NCBI GenBank assembly: GCA_028583605.1
Contig: CM053326.1
Location: 7,510,587-7,574,586, forward strand
Length of the DNA: 64,000 nucleotides
From: Dastarcus helophoroides
Taxonomy: Eukaryota; Arthropoda; Insecta; Coleoptera; Bothrideridae
Direction: 5' to 3'
The position numbers and the translations under genes are program-made. The notes under the pieces are model-generated. The model saw only the letters and a list, made by a program, of their open reading frames with translations. It did no database searches and had not been told where the DNA came from. Every line of letters begins with the position of its first letter. Position 1 is the first letter of the stretch. Shown here in pieces: positions 44,630 to 58,000 of the stretch.

Positions 44630-46400
44630 GTTAATTATTTTCCTTGTTGAATAATTTCTGAGAAAATTATTTGTTATTTGTTAATTGTTTTTCATAGACG
44701 CCATATTGGATTTTTTGTTTTTCAAATATAACAAAATTTTCTGAATAACTTAATATGTCACATGTCAAGTTTAATATTAACACTTCGACTAAAATATTTA
44801 AATGGAAAGTTAAAAATACAAACTTTTAGAAAAATTTCAATATTTTAAAACGGTAAACACGTAAAATAAACATGTTTATGAATTTTGAACCATTTCAAGT
44901 TTTAGGGTGAAAACTGGCAAACTAATTTCACTTCAAAAGTTTAAAAAAGGAAGCAAAGTTCAGACAATTAACTGTAAATGTAAAAAAAGTGAGGTTTTAA
45001 CTAGAAATTTGAAAAAACTATGAATTGTAGAATAACATTTTGGGTTGAAAGTTGAATCCTTTTGCATTAAAATAATATTTTCATCCTCAAATATCGCGAT
45101 TTTTTTATCGCCCTAGGGTTAGGAGAAACCCCGGACAAATAATAATAAAATTGGGATATTCCCACTCAAATTGAAATTCCTGTCAGAAATTAGTTACATG
45201 CAGAGGAGATTAGTTTAATTAGAATTACTCATCTGCATATTCCGCCCATGTTTCGCTAAATTATAAAAAACACTAAATTGTTTTTGACACACAACACTTT
45301 ATATTTTTTCAGATATTTCTAAGAAGGCAATAATTTCAGAAAGAGAGAAAAGGTCAATTGACAAATACACAAACAAAAAAAAAGGATTTTGAAATAATGG
45401 TAGAACCAGGTAGAACTCCACTGAATCATATGGTTTGTTCGTGTTGTTCCGATTTCGCTCGCGACATTTCTCCATTGAAATATCAGATCAGTGTCGGCTA
45501 GGCGCTTGTGTGGATAGTTTTAATTGAAACGCACTGTATATTTCAATTATGGAAAACTAGCAGAATTTAAATATGCAAAAATATATAGGGCGTTCCTAAG
45601 AAAGAAAGACTTGACCTGTATATATATACGGAAATACATTTTTCATAGAAAAGGTTAAAAAATTCAGGAAAAAGTATGTAGGAATGCATTTTCAAATCTT
45701 CGAAATAGTCGACCGTAACGAAAATAAGGGGCGATGGTTCCATTTAGTAAGAATGTTTATATTTTGAGGTAAACCGTTCGCAGTACAAGTTAATTCAATT
45801 ACAGATAACAATATTAATTTCTCGTTACAGTCGGATGAAGGAAATAATTAGAGTACAATAAAATAAAATTTAATATGAAAGGAAATTATTCTAAAAATAT
45901 AAAATATAAATCAAATGTATCTAAGAAATTGAACAATTAATTTAACAAAGTAACGGCATCAGTATTAAATTAGTAGATCAAGATAATTACAATTAATACT
46001 CCCATTATCCCTTGAAAATATATCTTCAAGTACACAAAAAAGACAGCCGGTTATGCAATCTTGTCATTTAAATAATTAAAATAAAATCATCATGATCCTG
46101 CTAATTCTAATTACCGCTTAAAATAAGGATGGGGAAAATAACATGATTTTACAAATTGATTTGACTGCTTAGAATCACTCAAATGTTTTGCTGAATTTGT
46201 TAGAGGAGCCAAAAATAGAACTTTTTCATCTTTTAATGTTTTTTTCTGTTTCACATATTAGTTTAGTTTTCGAATAAAGATAACAATTATTTCTTTGCAT
46301 GCTTCTCTGTAGAAAGGATAAAACTCGCATATTCAACATTAATATTTATATAAAAAGTCATGTGCCTGAGCAGTTTCGGCCCTGAAATTACAGAAAATTC
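44630..46400. other. Intergenic AT-rich DNA, with inverted partner at 45427-45512
   Basis: Only the complement of 41037-41120 was recognised (GTCGGCTAGGCGCTTGTG near 45494). A short CCCTAGGGTTAGGAG stretch near 45112 has no identified role. Confidence 0.4.
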
Positions 46401-46409
46401 TATTATGCA

Positions 46410-47050
46410 CTTGAAAATTATAAAAGACTTCTCGAAATTTCTAAAAAAAGTCGAAATCCGAGAATAAAAAATCCAAAATTTCATAAGATGTCGAAATTTT
46501 TGGAAATTATTTGAAATTTATAGATAATTATAGTTTAAACTTTAAATTTTAGCAAATAAATCTGAATTGAAAGATTAAAATGTCATAATATTTCTAGAAA
46601 AAGTCGAAATTTTGAAATTTGCTAATCTAACTTTTAAGAAATATCAATTAATTGTATATCCCTGCTAATAAAGTCGAAGATTCCATAAAAATACATTTTT
46701 TTTCCGAAATGTCGCGTTTGTAATCGAAGAAAAAATAAAAAAGGAAAATGTTAAAAGAGTAAAGTTGGAATCATAAAAGAAGTAGACAATTTAGACGATA
46801 CAATTTCTCTATATGTAAAAAAAATGGGCTTCAAACTCGATTCTTTGGGAAATACAGATGAAAATTTGAGAAAAAGTCGAAACTTCGAATTTCTAGATAA
46901 AGTAAAATTTAAAGGTGAATTTAAGAAAATTCAAGTTTCGGGAAAAATGCTTAATTTATAAAATAACTTATGTGAAAAACCAGAAACGAATCAAAAATTA
47001 AATCAAAAGTGTTAAAATTTCGAAAAGAAAATTTGATTCTGCTTTCGACT
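46410..47050 (-). repeat. Degenerate AT-rich array, reverse form
   Basis: Units such as AAAAAGTCGAAATCCGAG and AAAAAGTCGAAACTTCG on plus. No termini found. The minus frame 46287-46484 is not supported. Confidence 0.65.
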
Positions 47051-47059
47051 TAACCTCTT

Positions 47060-48095
47060 ATTGACTGCATTTTTATTTTAAAAGAAAAAACAGTATTTTA
47101 GATGGTAAATGCCTCAAGGGGGTTGTTAAAATACATTGTACACTTCGAACATAATTTTAATTATGTTTACAAAAAAAATATGGCTTTGTTCCTTATATAT
47201 GGAGCATAACGGGAAAGTAATGACTTACAATAGAATAACACATATGGGTTGATTAGAGATAAAAAAAAGTATAGGTTTTTCTAGTTTTCTATATTTCCCC
47301 GAAATTTGGAAAAAAATACACGTACTTTTCCAGCGATTGCGAAAATTACTAACTTGCAGGGTAATAACCGAATTAAATGACTACTAACACCCCTCTATGA
47401 ATTAGTAGCGAAAGTAACAGTGTCCAGCATATGCCTAAAGGGTAACTGTAGACACTTACGCTACAAAATCTCATAAATATAATTTTGTTACCGCAGAAAA
47501 TAATTTTATTTGGTTTGCTCCTAAAATGACCCATGGGACAATAAGATGTTAATAATAAATGCCATTAATAGTTTTAGTTTTTAAATTTTTTTATGATGGC
47601 TCAATAAATCTTCCCGTATTAAGAGTAATTGGTTTTGAAATGACAATTTTCACATCTAGTATAATTTATAGACCTTATGGTCGTCTACAAAAAAGGTATT
47701 TATACTTTTTTTGTACGACTGGTAGCTCGTGAAATATCGAGATTTTAAATCTTTAAAACACAGATATTATTGGATCTTGAATGAGAAAGTCAAATAAAAT
47801 TCGAATTGACTTCCGGTCGCGCGGTTATTGTTCGGTATTGACGCTTATTTAAATATTCCTCGAATTCTCGATACAGTTCAAATTTGAAAACCAGACGCCA
47901 ACTTGGTGTTTTTAAAGAAACTAATTAATGTTGTCTATAATTTTTCATAAAACTTTTGCTTTCAATTTTTATTTAATTTTGTGCAGTGCGATATTTTCGA
48001 AACATTCTGGGTTGAGTTTCCGCTCTTACCATCGCCCTGGAATTAGTTTCCCCAAGAAAATCTCTTACAGGGGTAGTTCAGTTTCCCTATGGAGT
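47060..48095. other. Intergenic DNA and probable 3' flank of the LINE
   Basis: No gene seen. 47990-48099 directly follows the LINE stop codon on minus and is probably its 3' untranslated region. Confidence 0.4.
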
Positions 48096-48099
48096 TAAG

Positions 48100-49275
48100 T
48101 TATTTGTTTCTCACAAACCATGGAGCGTCCATGGCTTGTCTTAGAAAGACGTTCTGGAACACCTGGAGTTTCTTCATCTGATTATCCGTCGCCTGTGAGC
48201 AAGCTACAGATGCGTAGGTCATCGCTGGTCTTATGATTGATTTGTATAGTAACACTTTAAGTCTAATGGACAGGTTACTATTTCTACCAATCATCGCTTG
48301 CAGCAGTTCCTTCAGCATTTTGGCTTTGGACACTGCATAATTGATGTGTGCCTGAAATGTAAGTCTTTTATCCAGAATTACACCTAGATACTTTGCCTGA
48401 AATCTCCAGTCGACGTTTTGCCCATGAACATTAACATGTCGATATGGTTTGAGTCTTCTTCGGGTGAAGAAGACTGCTTGGGTCTTGTCTGCGTTGACTT
48501 GGATTCTCCATTGACCGAAGTAATCTAGTAGACTATCTATTGCCTCCTGAAGTCGTCTGGTGACCAACTCTGGATTAAAAGAGTACGCCACCAAAGCTGT
48601 GTCGTCTGCATAAGTTGCCAATAAGGTGTGGTCGATTGTTGGATTGGTTCTCGGGATGTCCGCTATTAACAGAGAATACAGCAGAGGTGACAAGGCAGAG
48701 TCTTGAAGCACCCCATACTGTAGCATAAACTGGTCTGATAGTTCCTGTCCCACCTTTGCTCTGAATGAGCGCTGGTCCAGGAACGAGCTTACCATTTGAA
48801 CCATTGTTAGAGGTATTCCAAACTGGTCCATCTTGTAGACTAGTCCTTGGTGCCAAACTTTGTCAAATGCCTTGGAGATATCGAAGAAAATAGCTCAAAC
48901 TACCTGGTTCCAGTTCATGCGTTGAGTAATTGTTTCAACCACTCTCAGCAGCTGGTCTGAGGTAGAGTGCATAGGTTGGAACCCAAATTGTTCCTTAGGA
49001 ATGATGTCGCGATCGCTGATGATATTCTGCAGACGCTTCCTCAAAATCCTTTCCGCCACCTTACCCAAGTTGGATAGAGAGATTGATTGGTCTGTAATTT
49101 TGGGAAAATTTGCCATCCTTACCTGGCTTAGGAATGAAGATAACGTTTGCAGTCTTCCATCTTGTGGGAAACATGGAATTGACTATTGTTCCAAAGTATT
49201 TGACAGATTGGTCCAGAAGAGACCTCAGAGTTTGGTTTGTAATTCAGTCTGAACCTGGAGTAACTGTCTTTCTTA
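48100..49275 (-). pseudogene. Jockey-like LINE, reverse transcriptase 3' half
   Basis: Minus-strand RT. From the 5' side: NVIFIPKPGKDG and a degraded NYRPISLSNLGK, then AERILRKRLQNIISDRDIIP, EQFGFQPMHSTSDQLLRVVE, a broken FDISKAFDKVWHQGLVYKMD junction, and the long frame 48831-48100. That frame has GVLQDSALSPLLYSLLIADI (usually GVPQGSALSP), catalytic TYADDTALVA, NADKTQAVFFTRRR, YLGVILDKRLTFQAHI, RPAMTYASVACS and the end QAMDAPWFVRNK. Two or more frame changes lie between 48895 and 49130. The endonuclease domain and ORF1 are absent. Truncated and inactive. The hAT element at 49352 lies just beyond its 5' end. Confidence 0.9.
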
Positions 49276-49351
49276 TCTACTTAAATATATGTTGTGCGGC
49301 TTGTGCCCTACCGATAGTAAGGTGGGGAATTTTAAAACGGAAAGTTATCAG

Positions 49352-52300
49352 TAGAGACCGGATTTTAGGTAAAATCCTATGATCCTACCTTTTCACCTTT
49401 TTTTGACGTTTTTTTATGTGCTTTTGCTTAAATTTCAATTTCCATCGTTTCTTTGCCTTTTTATACATAATCTGCACCTATTTTCAAATATGTTCGTGCC
49501 TATTTATCCTTTTCTATGGGTTTTCCAAGTAAATGTACAATACACTTTCGAAGAATTTAGGCAGAAATATGTACGTGATAAAATAAAGCAAAAAACATCC
49601 ATCATAATAACAAGAAGCTTGATGCATAAATTTCCAAGAAATGTAATTTTTTAAAATTTTACCTCCTACCAGCGTTTTCTAAATAGTGGGTCGCGACTCG
49701 GCAGTGGGTCACGAAAGTTAAATGCCGGGTCATAAAATTCGCCTCCTCTTGTTCAATTATATTCATAAAATGTATGAGAATAAAAGATAAAATTTCTAGT
49801 CCCTTTTATCACTGTATAAGTGAAAAGCAAAAAATATTAAAAAAATATATATTAATTTTATTTAATTTTTGTTAATAAATTTAGATTTTTTCGTAATTTT
49901 TCTCAGAAAATGTTTATACTCCTAAAAATTATGGCTTGTTCTTCTCGAAATTAACACCTTGATGACGTGCCGCACCATTTTAGGCCTTTGTTTAACTGGC
50001 GGCGTTTTCAAACTGTAATAACTTCAACTTTTTTTTTCGATATTTTTAAAAATTTTAACTTTGTTTCAAAAATTGATTTCTGAAATAATTTTTTTTCTAC
50101 ATTTAGATTTTTTGTTGTTGAGAATATCCATTTTTTTACATAATTGACGTTTTAGCAAAAATTTCATTTTTCTTCTGTTTTTGAACATTCTGTTTTTTTT
50201 TTAATTTATGATCGATTGCAAATCCCAACCTTTTTCAAAATCATTTTTTTTTTTGAAAATTCCGACTGACTGAAAGCCTCAACCATTTTAAGAATTTTGA
50301 CTATAAAACTCTTTTTAAAGAATTCCACTTTTTATGAAAAATTCGAATTTCAAATAAAACGAAATTTGGATGTGTTTGTAGTTTTTTTGTTGTTGTAAAT
50401 TCCGACCTCTCTGTAACTTCGACCTCCCTGATACTTCGACATTTAAAACTTTCCTTTTTTTTAATTTACATTCCTTTCAAAATGTGTATTTTTTTTCAAA
50501 AGGTTGGCCTTTTCTTAAAATTTTGCTTATTTTGGGAATTTCTATAGTTATTTCAAAATTTTCACTTTTTTGCAATTTTTTTACTTATTTTAGACGCAAA
50601 ATTTTGACTTTTCCTAGAGGTTTTTACTTTATTTTTAAAAATTGTACTATTTTCTAAATTTCATAGTTTGATTCGAAATCTCTTTTTGTAGCTTTTGAAC
50701 ATTTTAAATGAAAATTTCGTCTTTTTTGAAAAGGTGTCCTTTTTTCTAGAAATGAAATGATGACTTTCTGACCTTATTTTTATTCTTTTCTGACGAATTC
50801 GACTTTTATGCAAATTATGATTTTCCGAAATTTTGTCATTTGAAAATTTCCATTATATCTGTTTTTTGTAAAAATTTCGATTTTAAATTTTCGCCTTTTT
50901 ATCGAAATTTTAACATTTTTATAAATTACGATTCATTAAAAAAATCAACTTTCCAAAATTTCCACTTTATACAAGTTCTCATTTTTATCAACATTCCAAT
51001 TTTTTCTCAACACTTTGACTTCAAATTTTATAGTGTTTCTGCAAATTTTGACTTTTTTGTAAATTTTATAAAATTAACATTTCTATTTCGAACGTTTCGT
51101 TTTATTTTCAAATTTTAATTTATATCAAAATTTGAGTTTCAAAATTTCGAGTTTTTTAAAAATTTACTCTCAGAGGAATTTGACTTTTTTTGTACATTTT
51201 GGTTGTCTTAAAATTTACTTTTTGCAATTATTGACTTAAAATATTCTATTTTTTTTTCATTTTTACTTTTTGTACATTATTAGCTTTTTTTTTGGAAAAT
51301 TTAGGCTTTTTTCTGAAAAGTTCAACTCTTTCAGAATTTCAAGGTTTCCCAAATTTCAACTTTTTCGCATCATTTTAACTTTTTGACATTTTTGATTGAT
51401 ACTTTAAAATATTTACTTTTTTTTTTTAATTTTCAGTTTTATTAAAATTTCTACTTTTTTGAAAATTTAGACTAATTTTGAGAATCTCGATTTTTTTTAT
51501 CAAAATTTGAACTTTTTTAAAAGTATGATTTATCTTGAGGACTTCCACTTTTGAAAGTATTAATTTTTGGAAAATTTCAAATTTTGAAATTTTTGTTAAA
51601 ATTGTTGGTTTAAACTCACAAATTACAAATTAAATATTTAAATTTAGGGTGTTTATATGAATTGAAATATTGGACTCAAAATAAAAATGTTAAAATTTCG
51701 CGTTTTGAAATTTCCATTTTTTACACCCAGTTTGGAACTATTTAATTTATTTAGGTCGCACAAACGTTAAATAAAATTATTAATGTTAATGTTACTCACC
51801 CATAAGAATCTACTATGACGAATAAATTATGAAAAGTTGTAGAAAAAAAAAACAGTTATAACTTCCAATTTCTAAATTTCAAGAAAAAAGACCCAATTTC
51901 TATTTTAAAGTAAATATCTTAGGTTGAAACATTAGTGAATATTGATTCACTAAAAGTTTGTAGAGAATCAATCTCAATCAATTTCGATATTGAGAAATTT
52001 TGTTAGCTAAAATTGGCTTTAGGAAAAAGGCCATTTGAATTTTAGAGCCGAAGTTTCGCAAAATCTGCGTTGGAGTAACATAAAAAGAAAATGATATTGT
52101 AACGAAGTGTAAATTGTAGAATTTAGTACGTAAGAAAATTTTCTAGAAAGATCTGATAAGGGGAAAAGCGGCCGCGATAACGAAGCAAACGGCAGATAAG
52201 TGTTCTAGAAATTTCGGCCAACGATAAGCCTTATCCTCCGAAAATTTCTAGAACCTGGAAGCCAAAACTATATAAGGCGGTCGCCTTTCCCTTGAGTCAG

Positions 52301-53328
52301 TCAGTTAGAGTCAGTGTAATTAGTGAGTTTGTAGTTAGAATTAAATCAGTGAGTTCATTATTCAGTTGTAGTGTTCCGAATTTAGTTTGGTAATAAAGTG
52401 GGTATTATTCAATTCACGTGTTAGTAATCAATTGAAATCGATAAGCCAGTAATAATTTTTAACCTTAATTAACGAAAAAATATGAAAAAATACCTTACGA
52501 TTTTTAAAGTCGAAATTAAAAAACAAAACTTAGCTTAAGCATCATATATTGGAAGGTTAAATTGGGAATTATTTGAAAAGCTTTACCATTTCATGTTTTT
52601 AAGCTATAATAGAACATTCTACATTTTTTATTGAAATTTTGACTTTGAAATTTAAAATAGCAAGATTTAACCAAAATCTTAAGAAAAAAGGTATCTATTT
52701 TAACACTGACTTTTTAGAAAAATATAACGAATTAGATGTACTCGAAAAAGTTTTAGAAAGTGCGGATATTTTAAGAGAAACTCAGCCCGGAGAAAAAATC
52801 CAGTTTTAAGATTGATCAAGTTCGAGATTTCAAGGCAAAATTTTGGGATTAAAGTCGAAATTTTGGGGGAAGAAAGTTAAAAAGTCTTACAAAGAAAGGG
52901 CCAAATTTTGAATTCCAACATAAAAATATGGTCGAAATTTTCAAAGGAAAAACTAAGTTTCAAGATAGTTAAGAAATATTTTACTGGATCACAAAGAAGA
53001 ATCCTAAAAATTACCGGGAAATGACATAAGACTTTGGAAAATGCTGATATAGAAAAAGCTTTTTAAATTACGAGTATTTATTACAGTGAAGAAACGCAAA
53101 TTGGACAGCGAAAAATATGGAAAGATATTTTTAATTTGTAATTGGAAAAAAAGTAATATTCAAAATAGTCAATAAATGTTTTTCTTGTTAATTGTGGTTT
53201 TGACCTATTAGTGCCTTTTTTAGAGTATTTTGTCATTTTAGTGCCTATTTTAGCTGTTCGTTTTTGCCTAATTTAACATTTTGCAGACCTTTTTGCCTTA
53301 TTTGATTGTGCCTAAAATCCGGTGTCTA
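49352..53328. mobile_element. Non-autonomous hAT-type element A (3977 bp) carrying an AT-rich array
   Basis: Ends TAGAGACCGGATTTTAGG and, read inward from the right, TAGACACCGGATTTTAGG. Perfect 8-bp duplication GTTATCAG (49344-49351 and 53329-53336). Subterminal TGCCTATTT/TGCACCTATTTT motifs occur near both ends on the same strand. At 49672 CAGCGTTTTCTAAATAGTG followed by GGGTCGCGAC looks like an embedded terminus of another hAT type. The interior is a forward-type array (49980-51600), then a solo LTR (52098-52451), then reverse-type units (52480-53160). No transposase frame. Confidence 0.9.
52098..52451 (+). mobile_element. Solo LTR, copy 4, nested in element A
   Basis: Begins TGTAACGAAGTG after ATAT (52094-52097). 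Ends GCCAGTA, followed by ATAA (52452-52455), a one-base variant of the duplication. TATA box ACTATATAAGGCGG near 52267 and AATAAAG near 52392. The paralogous element B has the empty site at 63974-63977 (AATGATATTTTTACTTTAC), which confirms the insertion boundaries and shows it post-dates the split of A and B. Confidence 0.9.
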
Positions 53329-53336
53329 GTTATCAG

Positions 53337-54750
53337 ACATTGTTTGAAGTTCACTATAGCTGAACTTAGTGAAATAACGTCATCCCCAGCTTAGGCTGAT
53401 GTCTTTGCTATGAAAACTTCACCTATTTATTTCTTGAAAAGTGTTAAGATCATCTTCAATGCTTCTGAAGACGTTCTTATGATGATTAGATTATTTTTTC
53501 ACACCTACAATTTTACGTAGACAAACTCGAGGGACCAATGCTTAAAAATTACGTAGACAAAGTGGTGGAGATCCGTTAGTTTTAAATACGTAAGTACATG
53601 GATATAAAAAATGTAAAAGTTATCCCAGTCTAGACAATAAAATTACATATGGGATCTTATCTAACGTTGTTATTTAAAAATTTGAGTAACAAGGCAATAT
53701 TTTAATTCTGTAACCATTACTGCAGTTCAGCAGGTTTTAATTAGTCAATGAAATATTTATGGCAAACGTGAAGACATTTTTATTACAGCAATAAAGAAAC
53801 TTTATTCTCGCATTAAAAAATAATCTTTTATTTTTAACCAAATGTTACTTGTTTTAGTCATCTGCCAGTTAAAATTAATTTGTTGTATAAATGTACCGGA
53901 ATAGTTACTTCCATTTCCTGTAAGTCGGAGAAATTCACGAGGATGTGAATTTCTAAAAATATGCAAACTGCATCAAACTGCTAATGCATGCATATTCAAG
54001 AATTTTGTTTAATTTAATTACAGAATCGCCTGTAATATGAAGCCTAGCTGGGCGACATCTTGCAGCAAGAATAATTAGAATTCATCTATAAATCAAGTTG
54101 AATTGAACACAATAATCGAAGCCATGATCCATTCAGAGAAGGTCAACATAATTGTCACTGTATAATTATCTGTTTTAATTAAGGAATGTGAACTAACAAC
54201 TCTACATGGATGCGAAATATGACACTCGTCGGCATCTTAATGTGCAGTTGGGCTTTTCAACACAAGGAGCCTGGACACTTGTTTCTCTACGACAATGTCG
54301 GATTTCTTCAAGATACTAGAACACTAGAAGTGAATTATATGCGCCCTTTGTCACGGCAAGGGTCACTTTACTTATTCAAAATATTCTCCCTGAAGAGGAA
54401 ATACGACTGATCGTAATTTGCGTATAAATCAGGTTTCATTTACAGAGGTAATTTTTGATGTTTATTAATTTTGTTTAACATTTCTGCGAAGAAATAAACA
54501 GTAATTTTTGAGTTTTAATTCGAATTTTCTGAAAAGAACTCGAAATTTGGAAAGTCAGAATTTCTAGAAAAAGTCGAGATTTTAATTCAACTTGTATGAA
54601 AACAAGTAAAAATTGAAAGCGAAAACTGAGAATTTTGAGACAAAATTTCAATTTCAAGAAATAACGTAATATACAATAATGTCAGCTTATAATGATAACG
54701 TATGCCTACAATACTGTAAGCTTATAATGAAGTTTTTTTTAACACTTTCG
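53337..54750. other. Intergenic DNA, nothing recognised
   Basis: The frame 54210-54410 has no family features. Near 54500-54660 a short reverse-form array fragment (AAAAGTCGAGATTTT) is present. Motifs GCTTATAA near 54680-54750 recall those at 6080-6200. Confidence 0.4.
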
Positions 54751-55088
54751 CTTATAACTAGAGACCGGATTTTAGGGAAAATTATATGATCCTACCTTTT
54801 CACTTTCATAAATTGCCCAAATTTCAATTTCGCTTGTTTTTTGCCTTTGCACCTATTTTCGAAAATGTTCGTGCCTATTTGTCCTTTTTTATGGGTTTTC
54901 CAAGTACAATACACTTCTGAAGAATTTAGGCATAAATATTCACTTGATAAAATAAAACAATAATATGGAAATTTATTCCATCACAAGAAGCTTGAAGCAT
55001 AAATTTCCAAGAAATGTATTTTAATAACAGTTGAAAAATATGACCCATCCAGCTCCTTTAAAATTTTGCTTGCTGTTGTGGCGTAGAC

Positions 55089-58000
55089 CAGGGGTCAGCA
55101 AGCTTTTAAGCCGAAAGAGCCAGCGCGCAATAAAAACACTGATCTCGTGAATTTCAAAGAGCCACAAATTTTTATTTCTGCTTTTACATTTTATTTCAAA
55201 ATTAAATCAGATAAATCAGATCAAATATGGGACCGAGAGAGACTCCTCTGACTTATGTAGTGAAATGAAAATATATTCAGCCCAAAAGACTTTTTATTTC
55301 TCAAAATTTAGACCTTTACTTCAAAATTTAACTTTTGTTTTCGCAATTTTTACTTTTTTAATTCTTCCCTATATTAGTCTTCTTTTAATGAACATTCTTT
55401 TATTCTCAAAACTTGACAATTTGTGAAAATGTTAACTTTTTTTTTAACTCGACTTATTAGAAGATTCGGCTTATTTTTCAAAAATTCATCTTTTGTTGAT
55501 TTTCTAATAAAAACGTAAAAATTTGAAGTAACTGGAGATGCTAAAATAGTTCTTAAAAATCTCGATCCTTTTTTTAAAGTTTTCTTTTTTCAAAATTTGG
55601 ATCTATTTGGAAATCTCACTTTTTTCCAAAATTACATTTTTTCGACTTTTTTTCTAAATTGCGATTTTTTTCTAGAACTACATTCTTTTTAAAATTCGTC
55701 CTTTTGCCAAATTTCGGCATTTTCCCCAAAATGGGCTTTTACGAAACATTTAAACTTTTATTTATTTTCTACAAATTTGGACTTGTTACGCAAAATTCTT
55801 TTTTTTTTTTTCGAAATTTCGATTTTTAAAATTCGACATTTTATTGTATCTGCAAACTGCGATTTTTCGACGAAATTTATCTACATATTTACAAAATGTT
55901 TGACTTAATCTCAAAATTTGACTTTCTCTGGGAAATTTTGACCTTCAGCACGTCAGCACTTTTCTCGAAATTTCTATATTTTTTTTGAAATTGGTCCGTT
56001 TTTCAAATTAGCCATTTTGCCCAAATATTTTCTACAAATTTGGACTTGTTTCGCTAAATTCGGTTTTTTTTTTCTCGAAATTTGATTTAAAATTCGACAT
56101 TTTATTGTTTCTGCAAGCTGCCATTTCTTCGACGAAATTCGTCAATTTTCAGAATGTTTGACTTAATGTCAAAATTTGATTTATTTTCTTAAAATTTGAC
56201 CTTTATTTTACCGAAACTGGAAGTTGTATCAACATTGTCTTTTCTTTCGAAATTATTTTAACAATTCTATCAAAATTCGAATTTTTCTGAACACTTGGAG
56301 TTATTTTTTAATTCGTGTTCTCGAAATTTCAAATATATTCTCAGAATTTAACTTTTTCTGGAGAAATGCATTTTTTAATTTTTTTCTTCTCTGAAAAACT
56401 TCGACTTCTGATAAAGATCGACAATTTTTTTCAAGATTTTATTTTTACAATTTTTCACAAAATTTAAATTTGTCTAAACAGTTCAGGTTTTTAAATTTTT
56501 TCTGCGAATTTCAATCTATTGTCAAGGTTCGAAGTCTTTTTTTTTAATTTTGCCTTTTTTGGAAACTTTTAACGAATTCATTTTTTTCGAAATCTCTTTC
56601 AAAATTAAGCTTTTTCTGGAAATTTCAACCTTAATTTCGACGAAATTTATCTATCTTCAAATCTCAAAATTTGATTGTTTTCTTAAAATTTGGCTTTCCC
56701 TGGGAAATTTTGACCATTTTTTAAAATTCAATACTTTTCTCAAAACTGAAAGTTTTCTCGACATTCTCTTTTCTTCGAAATTATTGTACCAATTTTCTCA
56801 AAATTCTTATTTATTAGAAAATTTGGAATTTTTTTACTCGTCTTGTTCTCGAGATTTCAAATTGCTTCTCCAAATTTAAATTTCTTTGATTTGTTGTCGA
56901 AATTTCAGGCTTTTGACTTTTTTCTTGAAATTTTTCCTAAAATTTGACCTTTTTCGTCTTCCCTGAAAAACTTCGATTTTTTTAAAGTTCGACAATTTTT
57001 TTAAGCCCCCAGTTAATTTTTGCAGCTTATCTTTTTGATAATTTTCGATCCTTTTTTTAAGGTTTTCTTTTTTCAAAATTTAGATCTATTTTGAAATTTC
57101 ACTTTTTTCCAAAATTACATTTTTTCGACTTTTTTTCTAAATTGCGATTTTTTTCTAGAACTACATTCTTTTCAAAATTCGTCCCTCTTACCAAATTTCG
57201 GCATTTTCCCCAAAATGGACTTTTACGAAACATTTAAATTTTTATTATTTTCTACAAATTTGAACTTGTTACGCAAAATTCTTTTTTTTCGAAATTTCGA
57301 TTTTTAAAATTCGACATTTTACTGTTTCTGCAAACTGCGATTTTTCCAACGAAATTTATCTACATATTTACAAAATGTTTGACTTAATCTCAAAATTTGA
57401 CTTTCTCTGGGAAATTTTAACTTTCAACACTTTTCTCGAAATATCTATACCTTTTTTAAAATTTGTTATTTTTCCAAATTTAGCCATTTTGCCCAAATAT
57501 TGACTTTTACCAAATATTTAAACTTTTATTTATTTTCTACAAATTTGAACTTGTTTCGCTAAATTCGGTTTTTTTTTTGAAATTTTGTCTTAAAACTCGA
57601 CATTTTATTGTTTCTGCAAGCTGCGATTTCTCCGACGAAATTCGTCAATTTTCAAAATATTTGACTTAATTACAAAATTTGTTTTTTTTTTCTTAAAATT
57701 TTACCTTTATTTTATCGAAACTGGAAGTTGTTTCAACATTGTCTTTTCTTTCGAAATTATTTTATCAATTCTATCAAAATTCGAATTTTTCTGAACATTT
57801 TGAGTTATTTTTTAATTCGTGTTGTTCTCGAAATTTCAAATATATTCTCAGAATTTAACTTTTTCTGGAGAAATGCATTTTTTTATTTTTATCACTTCTG
57901 AAAAAACTTCGACTTCTGATAAAGTTCGACAATTTTTTTCAAGATTTTAAATTTTACGATTTTTACAAAATTTAAATTTGTCTAAACAGTACAGGTACAT

